Assembly (NCBI RefSeq): GCF_002850255.1
Contig: NZ_CP022522.1
Coordinates: forward strand, 3,161,125-3,225,124
DNA: 64,000 nt
Source of the DNA: Pseudoalteromonas sp. NC201
GTDB taxonomy: Bacteria; Pseudomonadota; Gammaproteobacteria; Enterobacterales; Alteromonadaceae
Reading direction: 5' to 3'
The notes below the pieces were generated by a model, which saw only the letters and a program-made list of their open reading frames with translations, had not been told where the DNA came from and did no database searches. Position 1 is the first letter of the stretch. Each line of letters starts with the position of its first letter. The translations under genes were made by a program, and so were the position numbers. Shown here piece after piece: positions 1-9,100 of the stretch.

Positions 1-1114
1 AACATCCTTACCGGAGCCTGAGCTGATCGAGCGGATCAAAGATGCTCACTTTGTCGGGATCCGCTCACGTACCCACCTTACGGAAGCAGTATTAGAACAG
101 GCTGAAAAGCTGGTCGCTGTTGGCTGTTTCTGCATCGGCACCAACCAAGTGGATTTGGATGCCGCTAAAAAACGTGGTATCGCCGTATTCAACGCACCAT
201 TTTCTAACACCCGCTCTGTGGCTGAGCTCGTACTAGGTGAAATTCTCTTGTTATTGCGCCGTGTTCCTGAGCGTAACGCAAAGGCGCATCGCGGTGAGTG
301 GGATAAATCTGCCGACGGTTCATACGAAGCTCGTGGTAAAACGCTAGGTATTATTGGTTATGGTCACATTGGCACCCAGCTTGGCATTATGGCTGAGAAT
401 ATCGGGATGAACGTCGAGTTTTATGACATCGAAGATAAGCTCACGCTCGGCAACGCAACGCAGTTACACACGCTTACGCAATTGTTACAAAGAGCGGACG
501 TGGTCAGTTTGCATGTACCGGAGACATCACAGACCAAAAACCTTATCGGCATGGCTGAAATTGAAGTGATGAAGCAAGGCGCAATCCTAATTAACGCATC
601 ACGTGGAACGGTTGTTGATATCGACGCCTTAGCTGAAGCATTGGCGGCCAAGAAGCTTTCCGGCGCTGCTATTGATGTATTCCCCGTTGAGCCAAAATCT
701 AATCATGAAGAATTCGTCTCACCACTACGCGAGTTTGACAATGTACTGCTAACCCCACACGTTGGTGGTTCTACCCAAGAAGCACAAGAAAACATCGGTG
801 TAGAAGTCGCGGGTAAGTTGGCGAAATATTCAGATAACGGTTCAACAGTCACGGCAGTTAACTTCCCTGAGGTTTCTTTACCTGAATTATCAAACCGAAG
901 TCGTTTATTACACGTACACGTAAACCGCCCAGGCGTACTAACACAAATCAACCAAGCGTTCGCTCAGCACGGTATCAATATTGCGGCGCAATACCTACAA
1001 ACGGATGAATCTATTGGTTACGTGGTTATCGACGTCGATAGCGACCACTCTGAAGTGGCGTTGAAAGAGTTAAGTGCAGTTGAAGGAACTATCAGAGCAC
1101 GTATTCTTCACTAA
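1..1114 (+). CDS. serA: D-3-phosphoglycerate dehydrogenase, 5' end cut by window
   Basis: This is the first enzyme of serine synthesis; it oxidises 3-phosphoglycerate with NAD+ in the cytosol. The reading frame is open from base 2, so the true start lies outside the window and about 370 residues are visible, against about 410 for the E. coli protein. The visible part has the substrate-domain segment RSRTHLT, the NAD-binding loop GYGHIGTQLG, the INASRGTVVD segment, the catalytic-His region LTPHVGGSTQEAQENIG and a C-terminal ACT domain (NRPGVLTQINQAF), which in this family binds the feedback inhibitor serine. It closely resembles E. coli SerA along its length. It ends at a hairpin shared with the convergent mdh. 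Confidence 0.97.
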   Translation, partial: TSLPEPELIERIKDAHFVGIRSRTHLTEAVLEQAEKLVAVGCFCIGTNQVDLDAAKKRGIAVFNAPFSNTRSVAELVLGEILLLLRRVPERNAKAHRGEWDKSADGSYEARGKTLGIIGYGHIGTQLGIMAENIGMNVEFYDIEDKLTLGNATQLHTLTQLLQRADVVSLHVPETSQTKNLIGMAEIEVMKQGAILINASRGTVVDIDALAEALAAKKLSGAAIDVFPVEPKSNHEEFVSPLREFDNVLLTPHVGGSTQEAQENIGVEVAGKLAKYSDNGSTVTAVNFPEVSLPELSNRSRLLHVHVNRPGVLTQINQAFAQHGINIAAQYLQTDESIGYVVIDVDSDHSEVALKELSAVEGTIRARILH

Positions 1115-1128
1115 GAATAATCACACAT

Positions 1129-1164
1129 AAAAAAACCAGTCACTGTGAAGCGACTGGTTTTTTT
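1129..1164. terminator. Bidirectional terminator between serA and mdh
   Basis: A perfect stem with arms ending in ACCAGTC and GACTGGT is flanked by an A tract on the left and a T tract on the right. It can therefore stop transcription from both convergent genes. Confidence 0.85.
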
Positions 1165-1177
1165 GTATCAATCTGGC

Positions 1178-2110
1178 TTACGCCATGAAATCAACACCTT
1201 CTTTGATGTCTTTTTCAAGTGTCGCTAGCATGTCGTCTTTTGCTTTTTGCTCAAACGCGCTTAGCTCACCGTAAGGAAGTAACTGCTCTACACCGTTTTT
1301 ACCAAGGATAACTGGCTGTGCAAAGAATGTTGCATCGCCTGTGTTACCTTCAACGTATGCGTACTCAAGTACTTCTTCACCTTGTAGACCTTTCACTAGT
1401 GAGAAGCAGAAACGTGCTGCTGCTGCTCCCATTGAAAGTGTAGCTGAACCGCCACCCGCTTTAGCTTCAACCACTTCAGTACCCGCGTTTTGGATACGAG
1501 TTGTTAGTGCAGCAACTTCTTCGTCAGTGAACTCAACACCTTCAACTTGAGAAAGTAGAGGTAGAATTGTAGTACCTGAGTGACCACCAATTACTGGGAT
1601 CTTAACTTCAGCAACGTCTAGACCTTTAAGCTCTGCGATGAAGGTTTCAGCGCGGATAACGTCAAGGGTTGTTACACCGAATACGCGAGCTGGATCATAA
1701 GTACCTGCTTTTTTGAACACTTCAGCAACGATTGGTACCGTCCCATTTACTGGGTTTGTGATGATACCAACAAGTGCTTTAGGGCAGCTTCTAACGATAC
1801 CTTCAGCAAGTGTCTTGATGATACCTGCGTTAACGTTGAAAAGGTCAGCACGGTCCATACCAGGCTTACGAGGCATACCAGCAGGGATAAGCACTACGTC
1901 AGCACCTGCAAGAGCCGGGTCTAGGTCGTCTTTACCATAACCCGCTACTTTTACCGCAGTTGGGATGTGAGATAAGTCAACTGCAACACCAGGTACAACA
2001 GGTGCAACGTCATAAAGCGCTAACTCCGAGCCAGCTGGAAGACCATTTTTAAGCAATAAAGATAGAGCTTGACCGATACCGCCAGCGGCACCTAATACAG
2101 CAACTTTCAT
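1178..2110 (-). CDS. mdh: Malate dehydrogenase (NAD)
   Basis: This TCA-cycle enzyme interconverts malate and oxaloacetate. I start it at [14 protein letters not shown] (ATG at 2108-2110, preceded by GGAG), which gives 310 residues, close to the 312 of E. coli Mdh; the open frame continues upstream but that part is not family-like. Visible motifs are the N-terminal dinucleotide loop GAAGGIGQ, the substrate-binding arginines in PRKPGMDR, the ITNPVN segment and the active-site histidine in IGGHSGTT. It is divergent from argR, as in many gammaproteobacteria. Confidence 0.97.
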   Translation of the reverse strand: MKVAVLGAAGGIGQALSLLLKNGLPAGSELALYDVAPVVPGVAVDLSHIPTAVKVAGYGKDDLDPALAGADVVLIPAGMPRKPGMDRADLFNVNAGIIKTLAEGIVRSCPKALVGIITNPVNGTVPIVAEVFKKAGTYDPARVFGVTTLDVIRAETFIAELKGLDVAEVKIPVIGGHSGTTILPLLSQVEGVEFTDEEVAALTTRIQNAGTEVVEAKAGGGSATLSMGAAAARFCFSLVKGLQGEEVLEYAYVEGNTGDATFFAQPVILGKNGVEQLLPYGELSAFEQKAKDDMLATLEKDIKEGVDFMA

Positions 2111-2292
2111 TTGAATTCTCCATAATTTGAAGGTGGAATTGAGTGTGCAGTAAAGATAATGAAAAGCGCTGTTAAACACAAATTAATCACGGTTATTTTC
2201 GAGATTTTTTGACTAATGTCTTAAATAAAAGTGTAAAGATCGCGACACTTTGTCCACTTATGCTTTACGACTGCCATTTTGGTCGCGCAAAT

Positions 2293-2321
2293 TTGGGAAT
2301 CTCGGTGGTTTTGTGTAGAAT
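2293..2321 (+). promoter_or_regulatory. Candidate sigma-70 promoter of argR
   Basis: TTGGGA at 2293-2298 and TAGAAT at 2316-2321 are separated by 17 bp, and the -10 ends 30 bp before the argR start codon. I did not find a convincing pair of ARG boxes, so autoregulation is not shown by the sequence. Confidence 0.45.
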
Positions 2322-2351
2322 TTAAAGATTAGCCGTAAAAGAAGACAGACT

Positions 2352-2819
2352 ATGCAGCCGCAAGAAAAACAAGAAGCACTGATCAAAGCATTTAAAGCCA
2401 TTTTAAAAGAAGAAAACTTTGGCTCTCAAGGTGAAATTGTTGATGCTCTAAAACAACAAGGTTTTGACAACGTCAGTCAGAGTAAAGTATCGCGCATGCT
2501 GAGCAAGTTTGGTGCTGTACGTACACGTAATGCTAAGCAAGAAATGGTTTACTGTTTACCCGCAGAAATGAGCGTTCCAACAGCAAAAAGCCCTTTGCGT
2601 CAGTTAGTCGTTGATATTATGCACAACGAAATGATGATTATTATTCGAACCAGTCCTGGTGCTGCACAATTAATTGCAAGACTACTTGACTCATTAGGCA
2701 CCGCAGATGGTGTATTAGGTACCATTGCTGGCGATGACACGATTTTTATTGCGCCTGCCAAAGTATCTGAAATCGACGTTACTCTAGATAAAGTAAAAAC
2801 GCTGTTCGATAACGTTTAG
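2352..2819 (+). CDS. argR: Arginine repressor
   Basis: This hexameric, arginine-responsive DNA-binding protein controls arginine synthesis genes. Its 155 residues match the family length (156 in E. coli). The N-terminal winged helix contains the recognition segment [25 protein letters not shown] (residues ~45-70, shown in part: [16 protein letters not shown]). The C-terminal oligomerisation and arginine-binding domain has [13 protein letters not shown] and [11 protein letters not shown], where the GDD acidic pair contacts arginine in the family. It is divergent from mdh, an arrangement conserved in enterobacteria. Confidence 0.97.
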   Translation: MQPQEKQEALIKAFKAILKEENFGSQGEIVDALKQQGFDNVSQSKVSRMLSKFGAVRTRNAKQEMVYCLPAEMSVPTAKSPLRQLVVDIMHNEMMIIIRTSPGAAQLIARLLDSLGTADGVLGTIAGDDTIFIAPAKVSEIDVTLDKVKTLFDNV

Positions 2820-3234
2820 TCTATTATTTTTATCGGTGCTAACTCACAAGTTAGCACTTACTCTGGTACTTTCCTCCCAACAAACACGCTTTCCCACTAT
2901 CACAATAAACAGAATAAACTGCTTATCTTTACAGCAAAAAAATGTTTGACATAATATGTCCTTGTGTGGCAACTTTAGAAACGCAAGGTGAGATTTTTCT
3001 CACTACGCATGGATAGTTTTTAAGCAGATTGACTAGCTTCTCGGACTTGTTTCCTGCGATGTCTATAACCCATCGGACACGCACGCTATTCTTTTCACTC
3101 ATTCATCTCACTATCCTATGATGCGGAACTCACCGCTTTGATAGGCCCAAAAAGCGCCTGATGACGTTGAGTGGGCCAGTTTACTTGCTTACTTAACCAC
3201 TTAAAAAGGAAAAGCAAGGAGTCAAGGAGCAACA
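2820..3234. other. Intergenic region between argR and the flotillin cassette
   Basis: The 415 bp hold a strong hairpin at 2836-2857 (arms GTGCTAACT and AGTTAGCAC) just after argR, probably its terminator although the T tract is poor. Further on, TTGACA at 2946-2951 is a good -35, but I see no convincing -10 at the right distance. The start of the next gene has a strong AAGGAG site. I see no small gene or RNA here. Confidence 0.5.
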
Positions 3235-3846
3235 ATGGAATTTTTAAATACTGTATTTACGTTTCCCACTGTTATTTTTTCAACACTATTACTCATAGTG
3301 CTATTGTTCTGGTTAATTGCTTTACTCGGTTTTGCTGATATCGATATCTTAGAAGGCGATGTTGATATTGAAGCCGAAGGCGCAAGTTCTGGTTCTTTTT
3401 GGGAGGTTGCTTTTGGTGGCGTCCCAGTGAGTATTTCACTGAGCCTAATCATCGCGCTGGGCTGGATTGTCAGTATTTATGTACAACAATTTTTTGCTTA
3501 CCTACTGGGTAATGGCATTTTTTACTACCTGGTGGGAACGGCATTTATGCTCGTCAGCCTCATTGTTGCACTACCACTAACCGCCGTGATTGTACGGCCA
3601 TTACGGCGCTTTTTCGAAAGCCAAGAAACCACATCGAAGCAAGCGCTGGTTGGGCTCGAATGCGTCATTGCAACATCAAGAGTCAGTAACACTTTTGGCC
3701 AAGCCCGAGTATATATTCAAGGAACGGATCAACTCATTGAAGTACGCTCGGATGAAGATAACACCTTCACACTAGGAGACAGTGCCTTACTTATCGAACA
3801 CGACCCCCTTACACATAGCTACACTATTGTGGCTAAACCTTGGTAA
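3235..3846 (+). CDS. yqiJ: YqiJ-like NfeD-family inner membrane protein
   Basis: This is a 203-residue membrane protein of the YqiJ/NfeD type, the usual genomic partner of flotillins. A hydrophobic N-terminal segment (residues ~5-32) is followed by an acidic stretch (DIDILEGDVDIEAEG), two further membrane segments (residues ~60-82 and ~95-122) and a soluble C-terminal domain (residues ~130-203) of the size of the NfeD OB-fold. AAGGAG precedes the ATG. It lies 83 bp upstream of the flotillin gene and begins the cassette. In the family such proteins are thought to anchor or tune the flotillin assembly in membrane microdomains; the exact role is unknown. Confidence 0.85.
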   Translation: MEFLNTVFTFPTVIFSTLLLIVLLFWLIALLGFADIDILEGDVDIEAEGASSGSFWEVAFGGVPVSISLSLIIALGWIVSIYVQQFFAYLLGNGIFYYLVGTAFMLVSLIVALPLTAVIVRPLRRFFESQETTSKQALVGLECVIATSRVSNTFGQARVYIQGTDQLIEVRSDEDNTFTLGDSALLIEHDPLTHSYTIVAKPW

Positions 3847-3929
3847 TAATACAGAAAATAACGGAATTTAGGAACGAGTTGATACAGCTAATACCAACTC
3901 AAACAACATAGCGCAACGCAGGAAAAAAC

Positions 3930-6107
3930 ATGGAATTTCTAAACAACCTCGGACCAGTGCTCACAATCGTGGGTATATCCATCGTCATTATTTTTGCCAT
4001 TCTACTTCTGATTGGAAAGTTCTACCGCAAGGTTGAACAAGGTCAGGCACTGATCATCAACAAGATGAAAAACGAACCTGATGTTACGACAACGGGCGGC
4101 ATCGTACTACCTGTGATCCATAAAATGGAAGTCATGGATATTTCAACTAATCGCATGGTATTAGAGCGTCGTGAAAACAGCGGCCTGATCTGTAAAGATA
4201 ATATCCGTGCTGACATCGCCATTACTTTTTACATTCGCGTAAACGAAAACAAAGAAGATATCCTACGTGTTGCGAAACAAGTTGGCTGTGCCCGCGCATC
4301 TGCACCAGAAACCTTACAAGCATTATTTGAGGCAAAATTCTCCGAAGCCTTGAAAACCGTTGGTAAGCGCATGAATTTTGAGGAGCTATTTACACATCGT
4401 AATGAGTTCCGAGATTCTATTAAAGAAGTGATTGGACAAGATTTATCTGGCTATACGTTAGAGGATGTGGCGATTGATTATCTTGAACAAACCTCTATCG
4501 AAAAGTTAGATCCAAATAACATTCTTGACGCTGAAGGTATTCGCCGTATTACCGAAAAAACCTCGCGCCAAAACGTGGAAACTAACCAACTTAAATGCGA
4601 TGAAAAAGCGCAAATCGACAACCAAAACCAAGCAGCCTTTGAAAAAGCCGCAGAAGTCGAGCGTCAACGAGAAGATGCCAGCGCGAGACAGCGCCGTGAA
4701 ATCGAATCAGTGCGCGCTCGTGAAGCCGCTGAAGCTGAACGTGTTAAGCATGAAGAGCGCTTAAAAGCCGAAGAAGCACGCCTCAAAGCAGACGAAGCAA
4801 TTGCAATTGCAGAACACAACAAACAACGCGAAATCGATGTTGCAGAGCAAAATCGCCTTCGCTTACTCGGCATAGAAGAAGAAAAAGTCACGCGTTCTCG
4901 CCAAATTGAAATTATCGAACGCGAACGCGAAACCGAAATTTTACGTATCCAAAAAGCCAAAGCACTGGAAGTCGAGCAAAAAGAAATCGCCGATGTTCAG
5001 CGTGAACGGGTTGCCGTAGAGAAAACCGTTGCCGAGGAACAAGAGCGCATCAAAGACGTGCAATGTATTGCTGAAGCCGAGCGTGAGAAGCAAGCGAAAA
5101 TTATTCTTGCTCAAGCTGAGGCCGAAGAAGCGTTGGTTAAAGATATTGAAGCGGCTAAAGCTAAAGAGCAAGCTGCCGAATTTAAAGCCCGTGAAATGGA
5201 AAAAATGGCCGCAGCAGAACTACGTATTGCGAACCAAACCGCAGAGTCGAAGAAGATTCTTGCCGAAGCTGCCCAAGTTGAAGCGGCTGCGCCTGGTCTT
5301 GCAGAAGCAGATATCATCAAGGCAAAAGCAACTGCTAGTGCGATACAAGGCGAAACAGACGCTAAAGTGCTACAGCAAAAACTAGAAGCCGAAGCACAAG
5401 GCAAACGTGATATTGGCCGCGCCGAAGCCGAAGTACAAGCTGCAATGGCAGAGGCAACCAAGAAGCAAAGTGAAGCCGAGGCACAAGGCAAACGTGAAAT
5501 TGGTTTAGCAGAAGCTGAGGTTCAATCAGCAATGGCTGAAGCAATTGAAAAACAAGGTGAAGCAGAAGCTATCAACCTTGAGCGTAAGATGTCAGCAGAA
5601 GCCAAAGGTCTTACAGAGAAGCTGGAAGCACTTAATAAGATGGATAAAGACGCCCGTGAATACGAAGGCTTTACACTACAGCTAAATCAACAGAAAGAGC
5701 TGACGCTTGCGAGTATCGAGGCAAACAAACAAGTTTCTGCAAGTCAGGCTGAAGTATTAGGTAAAGCACTAAGCGGTGCTGATATCAACTTTATGGGCGG
5801 CGACGGCCAGTTCTTTAACCAGTTTATGAATGCCATCACAGTGGGCAAGTCAATTGACGGCTTAGTCGGCGAAAGTAAGACGGTACAAACCGTATTTAAA
5901 GATCACCTAAACGGTGAGCGTAATTTGATGGACGACCTAAAAGGGGTGTTGGCTGGTGCTAATGCGTCGTCGGAAACGCTAAAAAACATCAACATGAGTA
6001 AGTTCTTCCAACAACTAAGCAATAGCTCAGATGCGGACAAACAGCAGCTACTCAAGTTACTTGGCGGCTCGTTAAATGGCAGTAAACAAAGCGAACCACT
6101 AGAGTAA
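3930..6107 (+). CDS. yqiK: YqiK-type flotillin, long form
   Basis: This SPFH/band-7 membrane scaffold protein has one N-terminal membrane segment (residues ~8-30), a band-7 domain (residues ~35-215, including VEQGQALIINKM and FEELFTHRNEFRD), and a very long charged coiled coil rich in E, A, K and R (residues ~220-600). A C-terminal, less charged region (residues ~610-725) includes GADINFMGGDGQFFNQF. At 725 residues it is much longer than E. coli YqiK (about 553). The coiled coil contains a near-duplicated segment of about 30 residues (EAEAQGKRDIG and EAEAQGKREIG, residues ~486-550). Flotillins of this class organise membrane microdomains; cargo is not predictable. The giant ATPase gene follows 70 bp downstream on the same strand. 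Confidence 0.9.
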   Translation: MEFLNNLGPVLTIVGISIVIIFAILLLIGKFYRKVEQGQALIINKMKNEPDVTTTGGIVLPVIHKMEVMDISTNRMVLERRENSGLICKDNIRADIAITFYIRVNENKEDILRVAKQVGCARASAPETLQALFEAKFSEALKTVGKRMNFEELFTHRNEFRDSIKEVIGQDLSGYTLEDVAIDYLEQTSIEKLDPNNILDAEGIRRITEKTSRQNVETNQLKCDEKAQIDNQNQAAFEKAAEVERQREDASARQRREIESVRAREAAEAERVKHEERLKAEEARLKADEAIAIAEHNKQREIDVAEQNRLRLLGIEEEKVTRSRQIEIIERERETEILRIQKAKALEVEQKEIADVQRERVAVEKTVAEEQERIKDVQCIAEAEREKQAKIILAQAEAEEALVKDIEAAKAKEQAAEFKAREMEKMAAAELRIANQTAESKKILAEAAQVEAAAPGLAEADIIKAKATASAIQGETDAKVLQQKLEAEAQGKRDIGRAEAEVQAAMAEATKKQSEAEAQGKREIGLAEAEVQSAMAEAIEKQGEAEAINLERKMSAEAKGLTEKLEALNKMDKDAREYEGFTLQLNQQKELTLASIEANKQVSASQAEVLGKALSGADINFMGGDGQFFNQFMNAITVGKSIDGLVGESKTVQTVFKDHLNGERNLMDDLKGVLAGANASSETLKNINMSKFFQQLSNSSDADKQQLLKLLGGSLNGSKQSEPLE

Positions 6108-6177
6108 TTAACCCTGAGGAGTCAATCTGCTTGGCTCCTCTCCCCCATTTGCGACAGCGCACATAGGAAAGCAAAGA

Positions 6178-9100
6178 ATGACGGAAGCAACGCAACAAGC
6201 GCCAGAGCGAACGCTCGAACAAGACTCTTATCAACTGATTAAACGCCGACTTAGTAACTTTGGCAGCGAACTGAAAAGTCAAATAGATAAACTCAACCAA
6301 CAGCGTGTTGATACTTTTGGCAGCACCGAGCTTAAAGTGAAAGGTCGAGCAAGAGTTCGTACTGAGCATAACTGCGTACCGCGCGACATCGTACTGATCG
6401 GCGACAAGCTTATCTTTGCTTATAATGTCTTTATGGGGCTTAAACAAAATACCCAAGTCAGCGATGTATTCACCGTACAAAAGCTACACTTGCAAGAAGA
6501 TCATTACGAAATAGAACCTTACCCGCAAGAAACCAAATTCCTCACTGATCAACGTTTCTTACGGGACTTCGACGAACTATACACGTATTACAAAGACACC
6601 CGTCTACAGCACCTATTTGTTAAATCAAACAAGCTTTTTGCACTATTTCAGATTGGCGAAAAGCTCTCTGATGTCCGCGTGTTTCGCTGGCAAATCGCCA
6701 AAGACGAAACCTTAGATTACATTGATAACCGAGGAGAGCGTGACCTAGGCGAAGTGGAAAACTTTGACTTTGAATGGCAAAAAACCGATCGCGCCGATCA
6801 CGTCGAAGGCCGTCACCCACATATTAATGTAAACGACAAAGTATTTATTGAAGTATCGAGTGGCAAACTCACCGTAAAAATAGAAAACAATACCCAAAGC
6901 GGTGAAGGTATTTATCAAGAACCCGTTGATGACGCCAGTCAATCACTCGCAGATTGCGATTTACGTTTTGCCGAAGTTGGCGAAATGGTGTTGTTAAAGT
7001 TACTTCCCTACCGAGAAAAACAATGGCGTTATTTTATTTATAATTGCCGCACCCAACAGGTATTGCGCCAAGATGCGCTGGGTGGTGCCTGTGTTCAATT
7101 ACCTGAGAACCAAGGAATTATTTTTCCTGGTGGCTATTATTTACAATCTGGGCAAACACGCTATTTTGACGACCAACTGGACGATTTAATTTTCCATCGC
7201 CAGATCAAATCACCCAATGGTGAAGATGTACTGTATATCTTCTACGAACCAAACGAGGGTCGTTACGCACTTTTCTCTTACAATATTATTGAGAAAAACC
7301 TGCAAAATCCTATCTATTGTCATGGCTATGGTATCTATGACGATGGCTTAGCGCTAACCTTTAAAGCAGAGCCTGAGCCTGAGCGCGTGCACCCTATTCA
7401 AATCTGGCAAAGCCCATTTTGTGGCAGCGAGTTTGCCGCACAAGCCCCTCGAGCAACCGGCTTATTTGGCCGGATAGGCAATCCGGATTTAGTACGTGCA
7501 ATTTCTGATTTATACAGTGTGTTCAAAGCCATTAACGAACAAAGCCCCACGGTCTTTCATTATGAAGATTTAATTGCTCTCACCCGCAGTATTTTAGACC
7601 GCTATCATTGGCTTGCTGAAGCGGACTTTGCAGATGTCACAGCAAAACTACATGAAATTTTTGAAACCTCGGAGCAGGTACTAGACGAATTTGAAAAGGT
7701 AAGCCAAATTGAGGCCGACGCTCGGCGCGCAGAAACCGAAATAGAGCAAGCCATGCAAGATGTGCTTCGCGAGGTGAGACCAGATAGCTTTAAAACAGCA
7801 GAGCAATTCGTTCAGAGCTTAGAATCTCTCAAACGCTTAAAAGGCAAAGTGATAAGCCTTGAAGAAGTGAAGTATATCAATCTTGACGCGCTATCTGCCA
7901 TGCAGCAGCAGGTTGATGAGCAAACCTTAAGCTTAAGCCATAAAACCGCGGAGTTTTTGCAGCAAGATAGTGCTTTGGCGCCCTACTACGAGCAGCTAGA
8001 CTCCTTAGAGCAAACCAGAGCGCAAACAGAGAGTGTCACCGAGCTTAACGGCTTTTTGGCGACCTTGGAAACCTTAAGCGCTGAACTTGATTTGCTCAAC
8101 CATACCATGCTGGATCTCGACATTGACGATAGCCGCATTCGCACTAAAATTTTGGAAGATGTCAGCGCCATTTATGGTCAAGTAAACCGCGCCAAAGCAG
8201 CGTTAGAAATCCAGAAAAAGAGCGTGGGCAGTGTTGAAGCAAAAGCCGAATTTGCGGCTCGTTTTAAGCTTTTCAGCCAAAGTATTACCAGCGGTCTAAG
8301 CGCTGCCAAAACCCCAGAGCAATGTGATGACCAACTATCTCGCTTACTCATTCAATTAGAAGAGCTCGAGTCTCAATTTAGTCAGTATGATGAATTTTTA
8401 ACAGAGATCTTGGCTAAACGTGATGACGTTTATGAAAGCTTTGAGGCGCACAAACAGCAGCTCATTGACGAAAGACAGCGCCGCGCGCTGAGCCTAGCAA
8501 ACGCAGCAGAGCGGATTTTACAGGGGGTGACGCGACGCTCGCAAAGTTTTAAAACCTTAGATGACATCAATAGCTATTTTGCCTCCGATCCTATGATTGG
8601 CAAGCTTCGCGATTTAACGCAAGAGCTAAAAAGCCTAAGCGATGAAGTGAAGGCGGATGATATTCAAGCCAAACTCAAGGCCTGCAAAGATCAAGCGATC
8701 CGCGCTTTGCGAGACAAGCAAGATATTTATATTGATGGTGGCAATACCGTTAAAGTCGGCAAACATGCGTTTAGTTTCAATAAACAAATCCTTGATTTGA
8801 CTTTGCTGCCTCGTGGTGAACAGCTGATGTTACACCTCACTGGCACTGAGTATTTTGATACCATTCCTGACGCCAAGGTCAATCAACAACTCAATGACGC
8901 AAGCACATACTGGCAGCAAAACCTGATCTCAGAAAATCGTCACTTATATCGAGGCGAGTACCTTGCAGCTCAAGTATTAGCGGCTGCAGAGCAAGATGGC
9001 AACGACTTTAGTCTAGCGGATTTAGAACTTGCCGTTGATGAGGGAAGTTTACTGTCTATCGTACAAAAATTTGCAGAACCTCGATATCAAGAAGGCTATG

